64,000 nt of DNA from Chitinophaga filiformis. GTDB lineage: Bacteria > Bacteroidota > Bacteroidia > Chitinophagales > Chitinophagaceae. This document shows positions 41,932 to 50,521 of the stretch, piece after piece (the stretch's first letter is position 1; the number at the start of each line of letters is the position of its first letter). The notes beneath the pieces were generated by a model, which had not been told where the DNA came from, ran no database searches, and was given only the letters and a program-made list of their open reading frames with translations. Made by a program: the position numbers and the translations under genes. The stretch covers positions 458,306 to 522,305 of the forward strand of contig NZ_FNBN01000005.1 of assembly GCF_900102545.1 (NCBI RefSeq), read 5' to 3'.

Positions 41932-43176
41932 ATGTTCAACAATTATAAATACACGGTAACAGAGCGCTTTATGCGCTACGTACAGATCGATACACAATCA
42001 GATCCGCTGAGTAAGAGCTTCCCTTCCACAGAGAAGCAAAAGGACCTCGGCAAACTGTTAGTAGAAGAATTACAGGCCATGGGTATCAAAGATGCTGTGA
42101 TGGACGAGCATGGATATGTCTTTGCTACTATTCCCGGCAACACTGACAAGTCTGTGCCAGTGATCTGCTTCTGCTCACACATGGATACTTCCAGTGATTG
42201 TAGTGGTAAGAACGTGAAGCCCATCATCCATCAACAATATGATGGGGGAGATATTACCCTGCCTGAAGAAGGAACAGTGATTAAGGCTGCTGAACACCCA
42301 TATCTGCAATCAAAAAAAGGAGACGACATCATTACCGCCAGTGGTTCCACCCTGTTGGGCGCTGACGATAAGGCCGGCGTTGCAGAGATCATGGATGCCG
42401 CACACTTCCTGCTGACGCATCCTGAGATCAAACATGGCGATATCCGTATCCTTTTCACACCGGATGAAGAAGTGGGTCGTGGTGTTGAAAAACTGGACAT
42501 GAAAAGATTAGGAGCGCAGTTTGGTTATACGATGGATGGAGGAGAGCGCGGTTCGTTGGAAGAGGAAAGTTTTTCTGCCGATGCGGCGAAGATTGTTATA
42601 CAGGGTGTAAGCGTACATCCGGGTACTGCAAAGGATAAACTTGTAAGCGCTATCAAAATAGCCAGCGAGATTGTAGACGCCCTTCCGAAGGATGGCTTAT
42701 CTCCTGAGACAACAGAAGACCGCCAGGGCTTTATCCATCCTGTAAGGATGCAGGGAATTGTGGAACATGCAGAGATAGACTTCATCCTGCGGGACTTTAT
42801 TACCGCAAAGCTGGACGATCATGCTGCTTTTCTCCGGAATATTATGAATATGGTGATGGCCCGTCATCCACAGGCCAGTGCAACGCTGACCATTACACAA
42901 CAATACCGGAATATGAAGGAAGTGCTGGACCTGCATCCACAGGTGACAGCCAACGCTGAAGAAGCCATCCGCCGTGCAGGGGTAGAACCTTTAAGATTGA
43001 TTATCAGGGGAGGAACTGATGGCTCCAGGCTCTCTTTTATGGGATTACCCTGTCCTAATATCTTCACCGGAGAAATGGCCTTACACAGCAAATATGAGTA
43101 TGTAAGTATCCAGGACATGCAAAAAGCCGTGCAGACTATTGTACATCTGGCACAGGTTTGGGAAGAACGTAGCTGA
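41932..43176 (+). CDS. pepT: Peptidase T (tripeptide aminopeptidase)
   Basis: A 414-residue M20 family di-zinc peptidase that releases the N-terminal residue of tripeptides in the cytoplasm. Metal ligands and catalytic residues lie in ICFCSHMDTSSD (His, Asp), LGADDKAGVAEIM (Asp), FTPDEEVGRGVEKLD (Glu-Glu), TMDGGERGSLEEE (Asp) and FTGEMALHSKYEYV (His). The dimerisation lid domain is in between. The N terminus FNNYKYTVTERFMRYVQIDT is typical. A -7 box sits 4 nt before the ATG. Confidence 0.96.
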   Translation: MFNNYKYTVTERFMRYVQIDTQSDPLSKSFPSTEKQKDLGKLLVEELQAMGIKDAVMDEHGYVFATIPGNTDKSVPVICFCSHMDTSSDCSGKNVKPIIHQQYDGGDITLPEEGTVIKAAEHPYLQSKKGDDIITASGSTLLGADDKAGVAEIMDAAHFLLTHPEIKHGDIRILFTPDEEVGRGVEKLDMKRLGAQFGYTMDGGERGSLEEESFSADAAKIVIQGVSVHPGTAKDKLVSAIKIASEIVDALPKDGLSPETTEDRQGFIHPVRMQGIVEHAEIDFILRDFITAKLDDHAAFLRNIMNMVMARHPQASATLTITQQYRNMKEVLDLHPQVTANAEEAIRRAGVEPLRLIIRGGTDGSRLSFMGLPCPNIFTGEMALHSKYEYVSIQDMQKAVQTIVHLAQVWEERS

Positions 43177-43250
43177 TTTAGTTGGTTGATTGGCAATAAT
43201 TTGCCAGAACATACGTTAAATGTTTACCATATTATTGGTATCTTCCGGCC

Positions 43251-43277
43251 TTGTTGCATCTGAATTTAATACTTTTG
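43251..43277 (+). promoter_or_regulatory. Promoter of exbB-exbD
   Basis: TTG at 43251-43253 and TACTTTTG at 43270-43277 fit the Bacteroidota consensus. The exbB ATG is 20 bp downstream. Confidence 0.65.
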
Positions 43278-43296
43278 CAAGGTTAAAATTTTTTTC

Positions 43297-44013
43297 ATGC
43301 TCTTAGGACTCGTTACATTACTACAGGATTCTCTATTACAGCCAAAGGCAGATACGGTTGCCAGTGCGGCTGCAAATGCTGCAGCTGCTGATCAGCAGAT
43401 CAAATTACTCGACCTGCTGATGAAAGGGGGAGTATTGATGATCCCATTGGGAATACTTTCCGTTATCGCTGTTTTTGCTTTCGTGGAAAGATATCTTACT
43501 ATCTCAAAGGCAGGCAAGCTGGAAGATAACTTTATGCCGATGATCAGAGATCATATCTCCAACGGCAATATCTCCGCTGCCCGTTCTTTGTCAAAGAACA
43601 CCAACAGTCCTATCGCACGTATGATCGATAAGGGGGTACAACGTATCGGAAAACCGATCGAGAGTATCGAAAAATCTATGGAGAACGTAGGTAAACTGGA
43701 AATTTACAAGATGGAAAAGAACTTAGTAATCCTGTCTATTATTGCAGGTATTGCACCTATGTTTGGATTCCTTGGTACGATTGCCGGTATGATCCAGACC
43801 TTCTTCAACATCTCCATCACATCTGATATCACATTGGGAACTATCGCCGGTGGTATCTATGTAAAGATGATCACTTCTGCTACAGGTCTGATCATCGGGT
43901 TGGTGGCCTACATCGGTTACAGCTTCCTGAATGCACAGATTGACAAGGTTATTAATAAAATGGAAGGCGCTTCAGCAGAGTTCATTGATATTTTGCAAGA
44001 ACCAACGAGATAA
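43297..44013 (+). CDS. MotA/TolQ/ExbB family proton channel protein
   Basis: A 238-residue inner-membrane protein. Three transmembrane helices are visible: GGVLMIPLGILSVIAVFAFVE (about 45-65), NLVILSIIAGIAPMFGFLGTIAGM (about 145-168) and TSATGLIIGLVAYIGYSFL (about 190-210). It has the cytoplasmic loop between the first two and the conserved APMFGFLGTIAGMIQTF motif. With the next gene it forms a proton-driven motor of the ExbBD/TolQR type that energises an outer-membrane TonB or Tol system. No tonB lies in the window. Confidence 0.93.
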   Translation: MLLGLVTLLQDSLLQPKADTVASAAANAAAADQQIKLLDLLMKGGVLMIPLGILSVIAVFAFVERYLTISKAGKLEDNFMPMIRDHISNGNISAARSLSKNTNSPIARMIDKGVQRIGKPIESIEKSMENVGKLEIYKMEKNLVILSIIAGIAPMFGFLGTIAGMIQTFFNISITSDITLGTIAGGIYVKMITSATGLIIGLVAYIGYSFLNAQIDKVINKMEGASAEFIDILQEPTR

Positions 44014-44040
44014 TTCATTGATAATTCGTAATTGTAAAAT

Positions 44041-44451
44041 ATGAACCTACGCAATAGAAGAAACAAACGGCATGTAGAGTTGCACAATGGGGCATTGAAT
44101 GATATCCTGTTCATTCTCCTGCTGTTCTTCCTGATCGTATCCACACTGGCTAATCCTAACGTGATCAAGCTGACACTGCCTAAAGCTAAAAGCAATACCA
44201 AAGCCAAGCAGACAGTGGTGATCAGTATCAATGATAAGAGGGAATTCTATGTAGGTACCAACAAAGTACCTTTTGAAAGCCTGAAACAGATGTTGATACC
44301 TGCTATCGGACGTGAAACCGTAGATCCCACCATTGTGATCAATGCAGAGAAAACAGTGCCTGTGGAAGATGTGGTGAAGGTAATGGAAGTGGCCCGTGAA
44401 ATAGGCGCTAAAGTGGTGCTGGCTACAGCTAATCCACAGAGTAAAGGATAA
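44041..44451 (+). CDS. ExbD/TolR family protein
   Basis: A 136-residue protein with one N-terminal transmembrane helix (NDILFILLLFFLIVSTLAN). The conserved aspartate of the ExbD/TolR family is replaced or displaced by Asn/Asp at the helix start (ALNDILFILLLFF). A periplasmic domain KVPFESLKQMLIP through VVKVMEVAREIGAKVVLA follows. The partner exbB-like gene ends 27 bp upstream. It is followed by a strong terminator. Confidence 0.92.
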   Translation: MNLRNRRNKRHVELHNGALNDILFILLLFFLIVSTLANPNVIKLTLPKAKSNTKAKQTVVISINDKREFYVGTNKVPFESLKQMLIPAIGRETVDPTIVINAEKTVPVEDVVKVMEVAREIGAKVVLATANPQSKG

Positions 44452-44470
44452 TATATCTTAAATACATAGA

Positions 44471-44519
44471 TCGCGGTTCCATATAACAGCTGAAATGTTA
44501 TAGGGAACCGCGAATCTTT
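44471..44519. terminator. Terminator between exbD and prmC
   Basis: Stem TCGCGGTTCC (44471-44480) / GGAACCGCGA (44504-44513), extended by TATAAC/GTTATA (44482-44487 / 44497-44502), then ATCTTTTT. It lies between convergent genes and ends at the prmC stop codon. Confidence 0.88.
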
Positions 44520-45377
44520 TTATAGCAGGGCTTTCACCATCCTATCCTTTCCAAACAGGTCTTTTTGCACTTCTACATAAATATATCCCTGCCTCCGTAA
44601 TAAGGCCGCTGTCTCTTCTCCAAACGCTTCATTGATCTCAAAGTACAAAGTCCCGCCGGGATACAGTTTCTCTTTCGCCAGTAACCCTATCTGCCGGTAA
44701 AACAGCAAGGCATCATCATCCGGAACAAACAACGCAATAGATGGCTCATAAGCCACTACCTGTTCCTGCATATCTGTACGCTCCCGCTGGCAGATATACG
44801 GAGGATTGCTGACAATAATATCAAATGTAGGTAATGATTTTGTAGCAGTTGTATCAAGAATATCCATCTGCTCAAAATGAACATCCAGTTTTTGTTGCCG
44901 CGCATTGGTACGGGCGGTTTCCAGGGCGCCTGCACTGACATCGACAGCCCAGACGGTCGCGGCTGGCAGTTCTTTCTTAATAGCAAGAGGAATGGCACCA
45001 CTGCCGGTGCCTATATCAAGTATCTTTCGGTTAAGTACCCTGTCGTTACGCACATCCTGCACGATCCATTCCACCAGTTCTTCCGTTTCAGGGCGAGGGA
45101 TAAGCACATTGGCATTTACCTGCAACTCCATACCATAAAACCAGCTGCTGCCGGTAACATATTGCACCGGCTGATGTGCCAGTAATGCAGCAAGGGACTT
45201 TTCCAATAGCGCAGATTGTTCAGCTGTCAACTCCCTGTCCTTATAAACGATCCTGTCCATTTTTGACAGGCCTGTTATATGCTCCATCACGATATGAGCG
45301 ATATTAGCGGCTTCCCGCTGGTCATGAATAGGAGCCAGGGACGTGATGAGCTGTGTAAAGGCGGCCTGTATTGTCAT
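44520..45377 (-). CDS. prmC: Peptide chain release factor N5-glutamine methyltransferase
   Basis: A 285-residue enzyme that methylates the GGQ glutamine of RF1 and RF2. The ATG at 45377 (MTIQAAFTQLITSL) is preferred; the longer frame adds 20 residues with no family match. Motifs: YVTGSSWFYGMELQVN, RPETEELVEWI, SAM motif ILDIGTGSGAIPLAI and the catalytic VSNPPYICQRE. Convergent with exbD. Confidence 0.92.
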   Translation of the reverse strand: MTIQAAFTQLITSLAPIHDQREAANIAHIVMEHITGLSKMDRIVYKDRELTAEQSALLEKSLAALLAHQPVQYVTGSSWFYGMELQVNANVLIPRPETEELVEWIVQDVRNDRVLNRKILDIGTGSGAIPLAIKKELPAATVWAVDVSAGALETARTNARQQKLDVHFEQMDILDTTATKSLPTFDIIVSNPPYICQRERTDMQEQVVAYEPSIALFVPDDDALLFYRQIGLLAKEKLYPGGTLYFEINEAFGEETAALLRRQGYIYVEVQKDLFGKDRMVKALL

Positions 45378-45426
45378 ATGGAGTGTATAAAAATGTATGG
45401 TACAGGGAAAATCCCTGCTGAAACGA

Positions 45427-45434
45427 TATTTTTG
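45427..45434 (+). promoter_or_regulatory. -7 box for ribD
   Basis: TATTTTTG matches TAnnTTTG, 30 bp before the ribD ATG. The short leader leaves no room for an FMN riboswitch. Confidence 0.5.
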
Positions 45435-45463
45435 CACACAAAAGTATAATATCAGACGCTATC

Positions 45464-46522
45464 ATGGACAGCTCCTTTGATGAATTTTATATGCAACGGT
45501 GCCTGCAACTGGCGAAGCTGGGGGCAGGGAATGTAGCGCCTAATCCTATGGTAGGTGCAGTACTGGTGCATGAGGGCCGTATTATCGGGGAAGGCTATCA
45601 TCAGCAATATGGCCACGCACATGCAGAGGTAAACTGTGTGAGATCCGTAAAGCCGGAAGATCAGCCACTGATCCCTGCTTCAACCATGTACGTAAGCCTG
45701 GAGCCCTGTGCACACTATGGTAAAACCCCTCCCTGTGCAGAACTGATCGTCGCTCAGAAAATAGGAGAGGTGGTAATTGGCTGTGTAGATACGTTCTCCC
45801 AGGTATCAGGACGCGGTATTGCTATATTAAAAGAGGCAGGTGTTAACGTGAGGACACATGTGCTGGAGGCTGCCTGTCGACAACTGAATGAGCGATTTTT
45901 TACTTTTCATGAGCAGCAACGTCCTTATATTATACTGAAATGGGCACAGAGTGCGGCGGGTTATATGGCCGCTGCGGATGGATCTCCGGTGCGTATTTCA
46001 AACCCGCTGACTGACAGGCTGGTACATCGCTGGCGCAGTGAAGAAACGGGAATACTGGTTGGTACCAATACTGCTGTGGCAGACAATCCCCGCCTGAACA
46101 ACCGCTACTGGACAGGTAAAGACCCTGTCAGAATAGTAATAGACCGTACGCTGAAAACGCCACGTCATTACCATTTGTGGAACGGCGCTGCCCCCACACT
46201 GTTTATCACAGGGGAAGCAGCAGGAAAGGAAGGGGAAACAGAAATGGTCACGGCCGACTTTGGGCAACCACTGCTTCCGCAGTTAATGCAGCTTTTGCAT
46301 GAAAGGCGCATATTAAGTGTATTGGTGGAAGGCGGCCCTTATGTGTTGAATGAATTTATAAAAGCAGGTCTTTGGGATGAAGCCCGTGTTATCATAGGAA
46401 GTCATTCATTGCCGGATGGTGTGCAATCGCCGGTACTGTCACACAGCTTGCTGACTGACGAGACTTTGCTGGATGGCGACAGGATATTGTATTACCGCAA
46501 CAGAAAGGAGGGAACGGTATAA
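45464..46522 (+). CDS. ribD: Bifunctional riboflavin biosynthesis deaminase/reductase
   Basis: A 352-residue enzyme. The N-terminal deaminase (about 1-150) has the zinc site HAEVNCVR (His-Ala-Glu) and LEPCAHYGKTPPCAELI. The C-terminal NADPH-dependent reductase (about 155-350) has YIILKWAQSAAGYMA, ETGILVGTNTAVADNP and VEGGPYVLNEF. It makes 5-amino-6-ribitylamino-uracil phosphate for riboflavin. Other rib genes are not adjacent. Its stop overlaps the next ATG by one base (TAATG). Confidence 0.96.
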   Translation: MDSSFDEFYMQRCLQLAKLGAGNVAPNPMVGAVLVHEGRIIGEGYHQQYGHAHAEVNCVRSVKPEDQPLIPASTMYVSLEPCAHYGKTPPCAELIVAQKIGEVVIGCVDTFSQVSGRGIAILKEAGVNVRTHVLEAACRQLNERFFTFHEQQRPYIILKWAQSAAGYMAAADGSPVRISNPLTDRLVHRWRSEETGILVGTNTAVADNPRLNNRYWTGKDPVRIVIDRTLKTPRHYHLWNGAAPTLFITGEAAGKEGETEMVTADFGQPLLPQLMQLLHERRILSVLVEGGPYVLNEFIKAGLWDEARVIIGSHSLPDGVQSPVLSHSLLTDETLLDGDRILYYRNRKEGTV

Positions 46523-48054
46523 TGAACTTGCTGAGGCGCCCGGTTTGTATGTTGATATTGTTCTGTTGCTGTATGCTGGGGGCATATGGCCAGACTGACA
46601 AGTGGGTGGGTACCTGGACAATGGAGTATAAACCATGGCCTACCACAAGCGGTATCAGACTACAGTTGCAGATAGGTAAACCAGAAAGGGATATGCTCTA
46701 TCCTGCGCAACTGAAAGTGAATTATTCTCCCTTCTCAGGCACTTACGAAGTATTATTAGCCAAAAAGAATGATAACCAGCTGGGTATTGGCAGGGGAAAA
46801 TATCCAGTGGAGGAAACACCTTTTCACCTTGGGGCCTGGATGCTTTACCTGAACGGTACTTTGAACTACCAGGCAAAGGGATCGCCGGAGCTGAGCTTGC
46901 AACGCATGTGGATCAACTCGCATGAGTTATACATGCAGGGATTATATGCAGACGATGAAATATATGCATATATGAAAGACCTGCTGCGGGATTTACTCTC
47001 ACGCAAAGACATCGTTCTGAAGAAACAGAACAATACCCCCTGGCAACATAAGGACATTCACCGGATGTTGCATCCTGAGCAGGATTCTGTTTACTTCGGT
47101 ATTTATGATAAAGTGGATGTTTATGATTCTATCGTGCCGTTGTCGATCAGAGATGAGGATGCTATTGACAGGGATACAGTGACCCTTTTGTTGAATGGTA
47201 AACAGTTGCTGGACAAGTCATTTATCAGCGAAACAGGGCGGGTTTTACAATTGCCGCTGGATACGGGTATCAATATCGTAGCACTGTTTGCCGACAACTA
47301 TGGCCGTCTGCCGCCTAATACCGGTACTTTTAAAATAAAGACGACTACGGGTTCCTACCTGTTTGACTTTACAGACAAACCAAATTTGTATGCTACTTTC
47401 CTGGTGGCACAACTGAACCGCGTGCTACGCAAACCCGTTAAGGATACAGTGAAAGCAGTGGCACTGAATACATCAGGAGAGCGGAACAATATACCGGTAA
47501 CCGGTAGTACTGCGAAGGATAGTACAGGAAGGATAGAAATGACAGTATCCGGAACAGGAAATACCAGCAGCCAACAGATATTGACAGCTGGTAAAACTGA
47601 TATTAAGCAAATCCAGGGCCGGGATGCTGTTCATCCTGCGAAGGACAGTATCAGGTCTTCTTTGCTTAAACCTGTTAATGATAAGCGTATCGCAGAACGC
47701 CATACAAGTCTGCTGGAAAAGATCAATGTACAACAGGCAGAAGTAATGCTGGAATTGTGGGATGATGCGGCAGAAGATGGGGATAGTATCTCCATACGGA
47801 TGAACGGACTGGAAGTAGTGACCGGATTTCCGGTAAAGCGACAACGGCAGCAGCTGAAAGTAACACTGCAGGAGGGAGAGAACAGGCTGATCATGTTGGC
47901 TGATAATCTTGGCAGTATTCCTCCAAATACCGCCGTAATGAGAATAGTAGCAGGAGCATTAAGGAAATACGTGACAATAAAAACAGATCTGCAGCAGAAC
48001 AATATGCTGCTGATCATTTATGAGCCGGAGGCTGATGCTACCGGTAAACAATAA
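46522..48054 (+). CDS. Secreted protein of unknown function with a duplicated beta-sandwich-like domain
   Basis: A 510-residue protein that I do not recognise. A signal peptide is present (LILFCCCMLGAYGQ). After an N-terminal domain (WVGTWTMEYKPWPTTSG onward) come two related domains. The first, about 208-275, contains DTVTLLLNGKQLLDK then GINIVALFADNYGRLPPNTG. The second, about 415-490, contains DSISIRMNGLEVVTG then ENRLIMLADNLGSIPPNTA. The two are separated by a Ser/Thr-rich, charged linker. The repeated NGxxLxx / LxADNxGxxPPNT pattern suggests an internal duplication. Co-transcribed with ribD and a YigZ gene by spacing. Confidence 0.78.
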   Translation: MNLLRRPVCMLILFCCCMLGAYGQTDKWVGTWTMEYKPWPTTSGIRLQLQIGKPERDMLYPAQLKVNYSPFSGTYEVLLAKKNDNQLGIGRGKYPVEETPFHLGAWMLYLNGTLNYQAKGSPELSLQRMWINSHELYMQGLYADDEIYAYMKDLLRDLLSRKDIVLKKQNNTPWQHKDIHRMLHPEQDSVYFGIYDKVDVYDSIVPLSIRDEDAIDRDTVTLLLNGKQLLDKSFISETGRVLQLPLDTGINIVALFADNYGRLPPNTGTFKIKTTTGSYLFDFTDKPNLYATFLVAQLNRVLRKPVKDTVKAVALNTSGERNNIPVTGSTAKDSTGRIEMTVSGTGNTSSQQILTAGKTDIKQIQGRDAVHPAKDSIRSSLLKPVNDKRIAERHTSLLEKINVQQAEVMLELWDDAAEDGDSISIRMNGLEVVTGFPVKRQRQQLKVTLQEGENRLIMLADNLGSIPPNTAVMRIVAGALRKYVTIKTDLQQNNMLLIIYEPEADATGKQ

Positions 48055-48058
48055 CAGC

Positions 48059-48655
48059 ATGGAAGTTTATTTTACTATAGAAAAAACAGCAACCGCAGAA
48101 TTCAAAGACAGGGGCAGCAAGTTCCTTGCTTATGCCTGGCCCGTAAAAACAGTAGACCAGGTAAAAGATTGTCTGCAGGAAGTGAAGAAGGAACACCCCA
48201 AAGCTACCCATCATTGTTTTGCTTACCGTCTCGGTACTGACGGATTGCAGTTCAGAGCAAATGATGATGGTGAGCCATCCGGTACTGCGGGTAAACCCAT
48301 TCTTGGACAAATAGACAGTAAACAGCTGACCGATGTGCTGGTAATAGTGGTACGTTATTTCGGAGGCACTTTGCTGGGTGCACCGGGGCTTATCAACGCC
48401 TATAAAATGTCCACCGCTATGGTATTACAGCTGATTCCTGTGGTACAGAAAAATGTAGAGGCGAAATACCGTCTGAGCTTTGATTACACTATCATGAATG
48501 AGATCATGACTGTGCTGAAACAGCAGAATTGCACCATATACATGCAGGAGTTGCAGCTGTTTTGTGAAATGGAAATCGGTATTCCAAAGGCGGTACAGGA
48601 GCTAACACTGTTAAAGCTGAATGATGTCCGGGGCCTGGAGATAAAAAAGATATAA
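48059..48655 (+). CDS. YigZ/IMPACT family protein
   Basis: A 198-residue protein. The ATG at 48059 is preferred over 48020 because MEVYFTIEKTATAEFKDRGSKFLAYAWP is the family N terminus. UPF0029 motifs: HPKATHHCFAYRLG, DDGEPSGTAGKPIL and DVLVIVVRYFGGTLLGAPGLINAY (about 103-127). A C-terminal RRM-like domain follows. IMPACT proteins are linked to translation stress (Gcn1 binding in eukaryotes); the bacterial role is unclear. It starts 4 bp after the secreted protein gene. Confidence 0.9.
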   Translation: MEVYFTIEKTATAEFKDRGSKFLAYAWPVKTVDQVKDCLQEVKKEHPKATHHCFAYRLGTDGLQFRANDDGEPSGTAGKPILGQIDSKQLTDVLVIVVRYFGGTLLGAPGLINAYKMSTAMVLQLIPVVQKNVEAKYRLSFDYTIMNEIMTVLKQQNCTIYMQELQLFCEMEIGIPKAVQELTLLKLNDVRGLEIKKI

Positions 48656-48686
48656 TCAGGGATGTCTGTCGCTTCTTAAAGTACTT

Positions 48687-48730
48687 CAGGCAATTGGTAA
48701 TACAGCGTCTACTGTAGTACCAATTGCCTG
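48687..48730. terminator. 44-bp hairpin between YigZ and HBD genes
   Basis: Left arm CAGGCAATTGGTA (48687-48699) pairs with TACCAATTGCCTG (48718-48730), and inner TACAG/CTGTA (48701-48705 / 48712-48716) extends it, with one mismatch at 48700/48717. The length is exactly 4 x 11 bp. T tracts are short, so it is terminator-like but may also belong to the 11-bp hairpin class. Confidence 0.72.
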
Positions 48731-48748
48731 TAATGTTATTATACGAGC

Positions 48749-49651
48749 CTAGATATTAACTTCTCTCGCAAATCTTTCACTGACTACCAGGTCTTTACTT
48801 CCCTTCTCATACCTGTAAAATCCTTCGCCACTTTTTACACCCAGGTAACCTGCAGTGACCATATTCACCAGTAGGGGACAAGGCGCATATTTAGGATTGC
48901 CAAAGCCATCATGTAATACACGCATGATAGAAAGACATACATCCAGACCGATGAAGTCTGCCAGCTGTAAGGGGCCCATAGGGTGCGCCATTCCAAGCTT
49001 CATGACGGTATCAATTTCTGCTACACCTGCCACACCTTCGTATAGTGAATAAATGGCTTCATTGATCATTGGCATCAGGATGCGGTTGGCAATAAAACCG
49101 GGATAATCATTCACCACGCAGGGTACTTTACCAAGCTGCTCCGATAGCGTCACGATAGCGGCAGTAACAGTCTGCTCAGTAGCATAGCCGTTAATGATCT
49201 CGACCAGTTTCATCACCGGTACAGGATTCATAAAATGCATACCGATTACCTTACCTGCCTTTTGTGTAACGGCAGCGATCCGGGTAATGGAAATAGAGGA
49301 GGTGTTGGTTGCCAGTATAGTGTCGGGAGAAGTATGAAGATCCAGTTCTTTGAATATCTTCAGCTTCAGATCCACATTTTCAGTGGCCGCTTCCACCACC
49401 AGCTCCGCGGTTTTTACACCAGTAGCTAAGTCTGTGAACGTGGTAATGTTCTGTAAGGTCTGACTTTTAACGTCTTCAGTAATTGACGCCTTTGCCAGTT
49501 GCCTGTCGAGGTTCTTTTCGATGGTCTGCAGGGCACGTTCCAGCGCCGGAGCAGAAACATCAATGAGGTTGACTTTAAAACCGTTCTGTGCAAATACATG
49601 CGCAATACCATTTCCCATGGTGCCTGCGCCGATGACAGCAATTTGTTGCAT
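48749..49651 (-). CDS. 3-hydroxybutyryl-CoA dehydrogenase (HBD/FadB2 type)
   Basis: A 300-residue NAD-dependent dehydrogenase. It opens IAVIGAGTMGNGIAHVFAQNG (Rossmann). Catalytic motifs are NTSSISITRIA, VIGMHFMNPVPVMKLVEII (His) and NDYPGFIANRILMPMINEA, with AHPMGPLQLADFIGLDVC near the C terminus. It acts in short-chain beta-oxidation or butyrate metabolism on cytoplasmic CoA thioesters. It follows the carboxypeptidase-like gene by 36 bp on the minus strand. Confidence 0.93.
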   Translation of the reverse strand: MQQIAVIGAGTMGNGIAHVFAQNGFKVNLIDVSAPALERALQTIEKNLDRQLAKASITEDVKSQTLQNITTFTDLATGVKTAELVVEAATENVDLKLKIFKELDLHTSPDTILATNTSSISITRIAAVTQKAGKVIGMHFMNPVPVMKLVEIINGYATEQTVTAAIVTLSEQLGKVPCVVNDYPGFIANRILMPMINEAIYSLYEGVAGVAEIDTVMKLGMAHPMGPLQLADFIGLDVCLSIMRVLHDGFGNPKYAPCPLLVNMVTAGYLGVKSGEGFYRYEKGSKDLVVSERFAREVNI

Positions 49652-49687
49652 GGTGTATTGATTTTTAAGAGATGGAGCTAAGCCAGA

Positions 49688-50353
49688 TTAATAACCATAA
49701 CTGTAGTTATTGTTATTCTTACTCTTAAAGTCGCCTCGTTTCCAGGCCTGAATGAACTGGGCCCAGGCAAGGGGATTAAGAATATTCTGTGGAGCCTGCT
49801 GACCAGCATAATAAAGCGATTGCGCCTGTTTGTTCATGTACATGTTGGTCGCTTCGCGGGCATCCGGAGGTATATAACGTGAAAGTGCGCGCATACGGGC
49901 CTCTTCCGTATTCTTGCGTGCCAGTTCGTACTCATCATCGGGAATGTCCGAGCTGACGAATGCTTTTTCAAATTCTTCCCTTGTAGGGTAAGGTTTAATG
50001 ATAGTAACCGGCAGATAAGTTGTATCATCCACCAGCAGTTGTATCATGGAGTAATTATTTCCAGGCAGATTCAGGGGAATCTTATAATCTTTTCGCTTGA
50101 AACCTACGGCACTGAAAGTAAGGGTATCCCCTTTAAAAGCAACGATTGAGAATACGCCCTGGCTGTTGGAAATAGTACCACGGTGTTGACCTCTTACCAG
50201 GATACTTACTGCCGGCACAGCTCTCAGACTGTCTGCCGTCATGGTAATACCGGAAATCTGGATGATACTGTCTTTGAACTGCGAGAGTTGGGCTTTCAGC
50301 AGGAAAGGAAAAAACAGGAAAAATAGCAGTATGTAGGTACTCTTTTTATTCAT
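49688..50353 (-). CDS. Secreted carboxypeptidase-like regulatory domain protein
   Basis: A 221-residue protein. The ATG at 50353 starts just before a signal peptide (KSTYILLFFLFFPFLLKAQ); the longer frame to 50395 would place it 14 residues later. A CarboxypepD_reg-like/Plug-type beta-sandwich (about 40-115: VPAVSILVRGQHRGTISNSQGVFSIVAFKGDTLTFSAVGF split over its strands) resembles the N-terminal domain of TonB-dependent receptors. A charged C-terminal region ends in an Asn/Tyr-rich tail. It is a stand-alone domain of unknown function, upstream of the HBD gene. Confidence 0.82.
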   Translation of the reverse strand: MNKKSTYILLFFLFFPFLLKAQLSQFKDSIIQISGITMTADSLRAVPAVSILVRGQHRGTISNSQGVFSIVAFKGDTLTFSAVGFKRKDYKIPLNLPGNNYSMIQLLVDDTTYLPVTIIKPYPTREEFEKAFVSSDIPDDEYELARKNTEEARMRALSRYIPPDAREATNMYMNKQAQSLYYAGQQAPQNILNPLAWAQFIQAWKRGDFKSKNNNNYSYGY

Positions 50354-50484
50354 GCCGCCTCTAAGATAAATTATTTGTTTTAAATCCGTGGCCATAGGAT
50401 TGTGTTCCAGTCATTATAGATGATGAATGGAAAAGAGATCGACAAAAACTATGACAGCGCTGACAAATTAAGTCGCAATTGGGT

Positions 50485-50492
50485 TAACTTTG
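50485..50492 (+). promoter_or_regulatory. -7 box for mrp
   Basis: TAACTTTG matches TAnnTTTG, 29 bp before the mrp ATG. Confidence 0.5.
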
Positions 50493-50521
50493 CATTCTGG
50501 AATTAAAATTAACAACTATTT

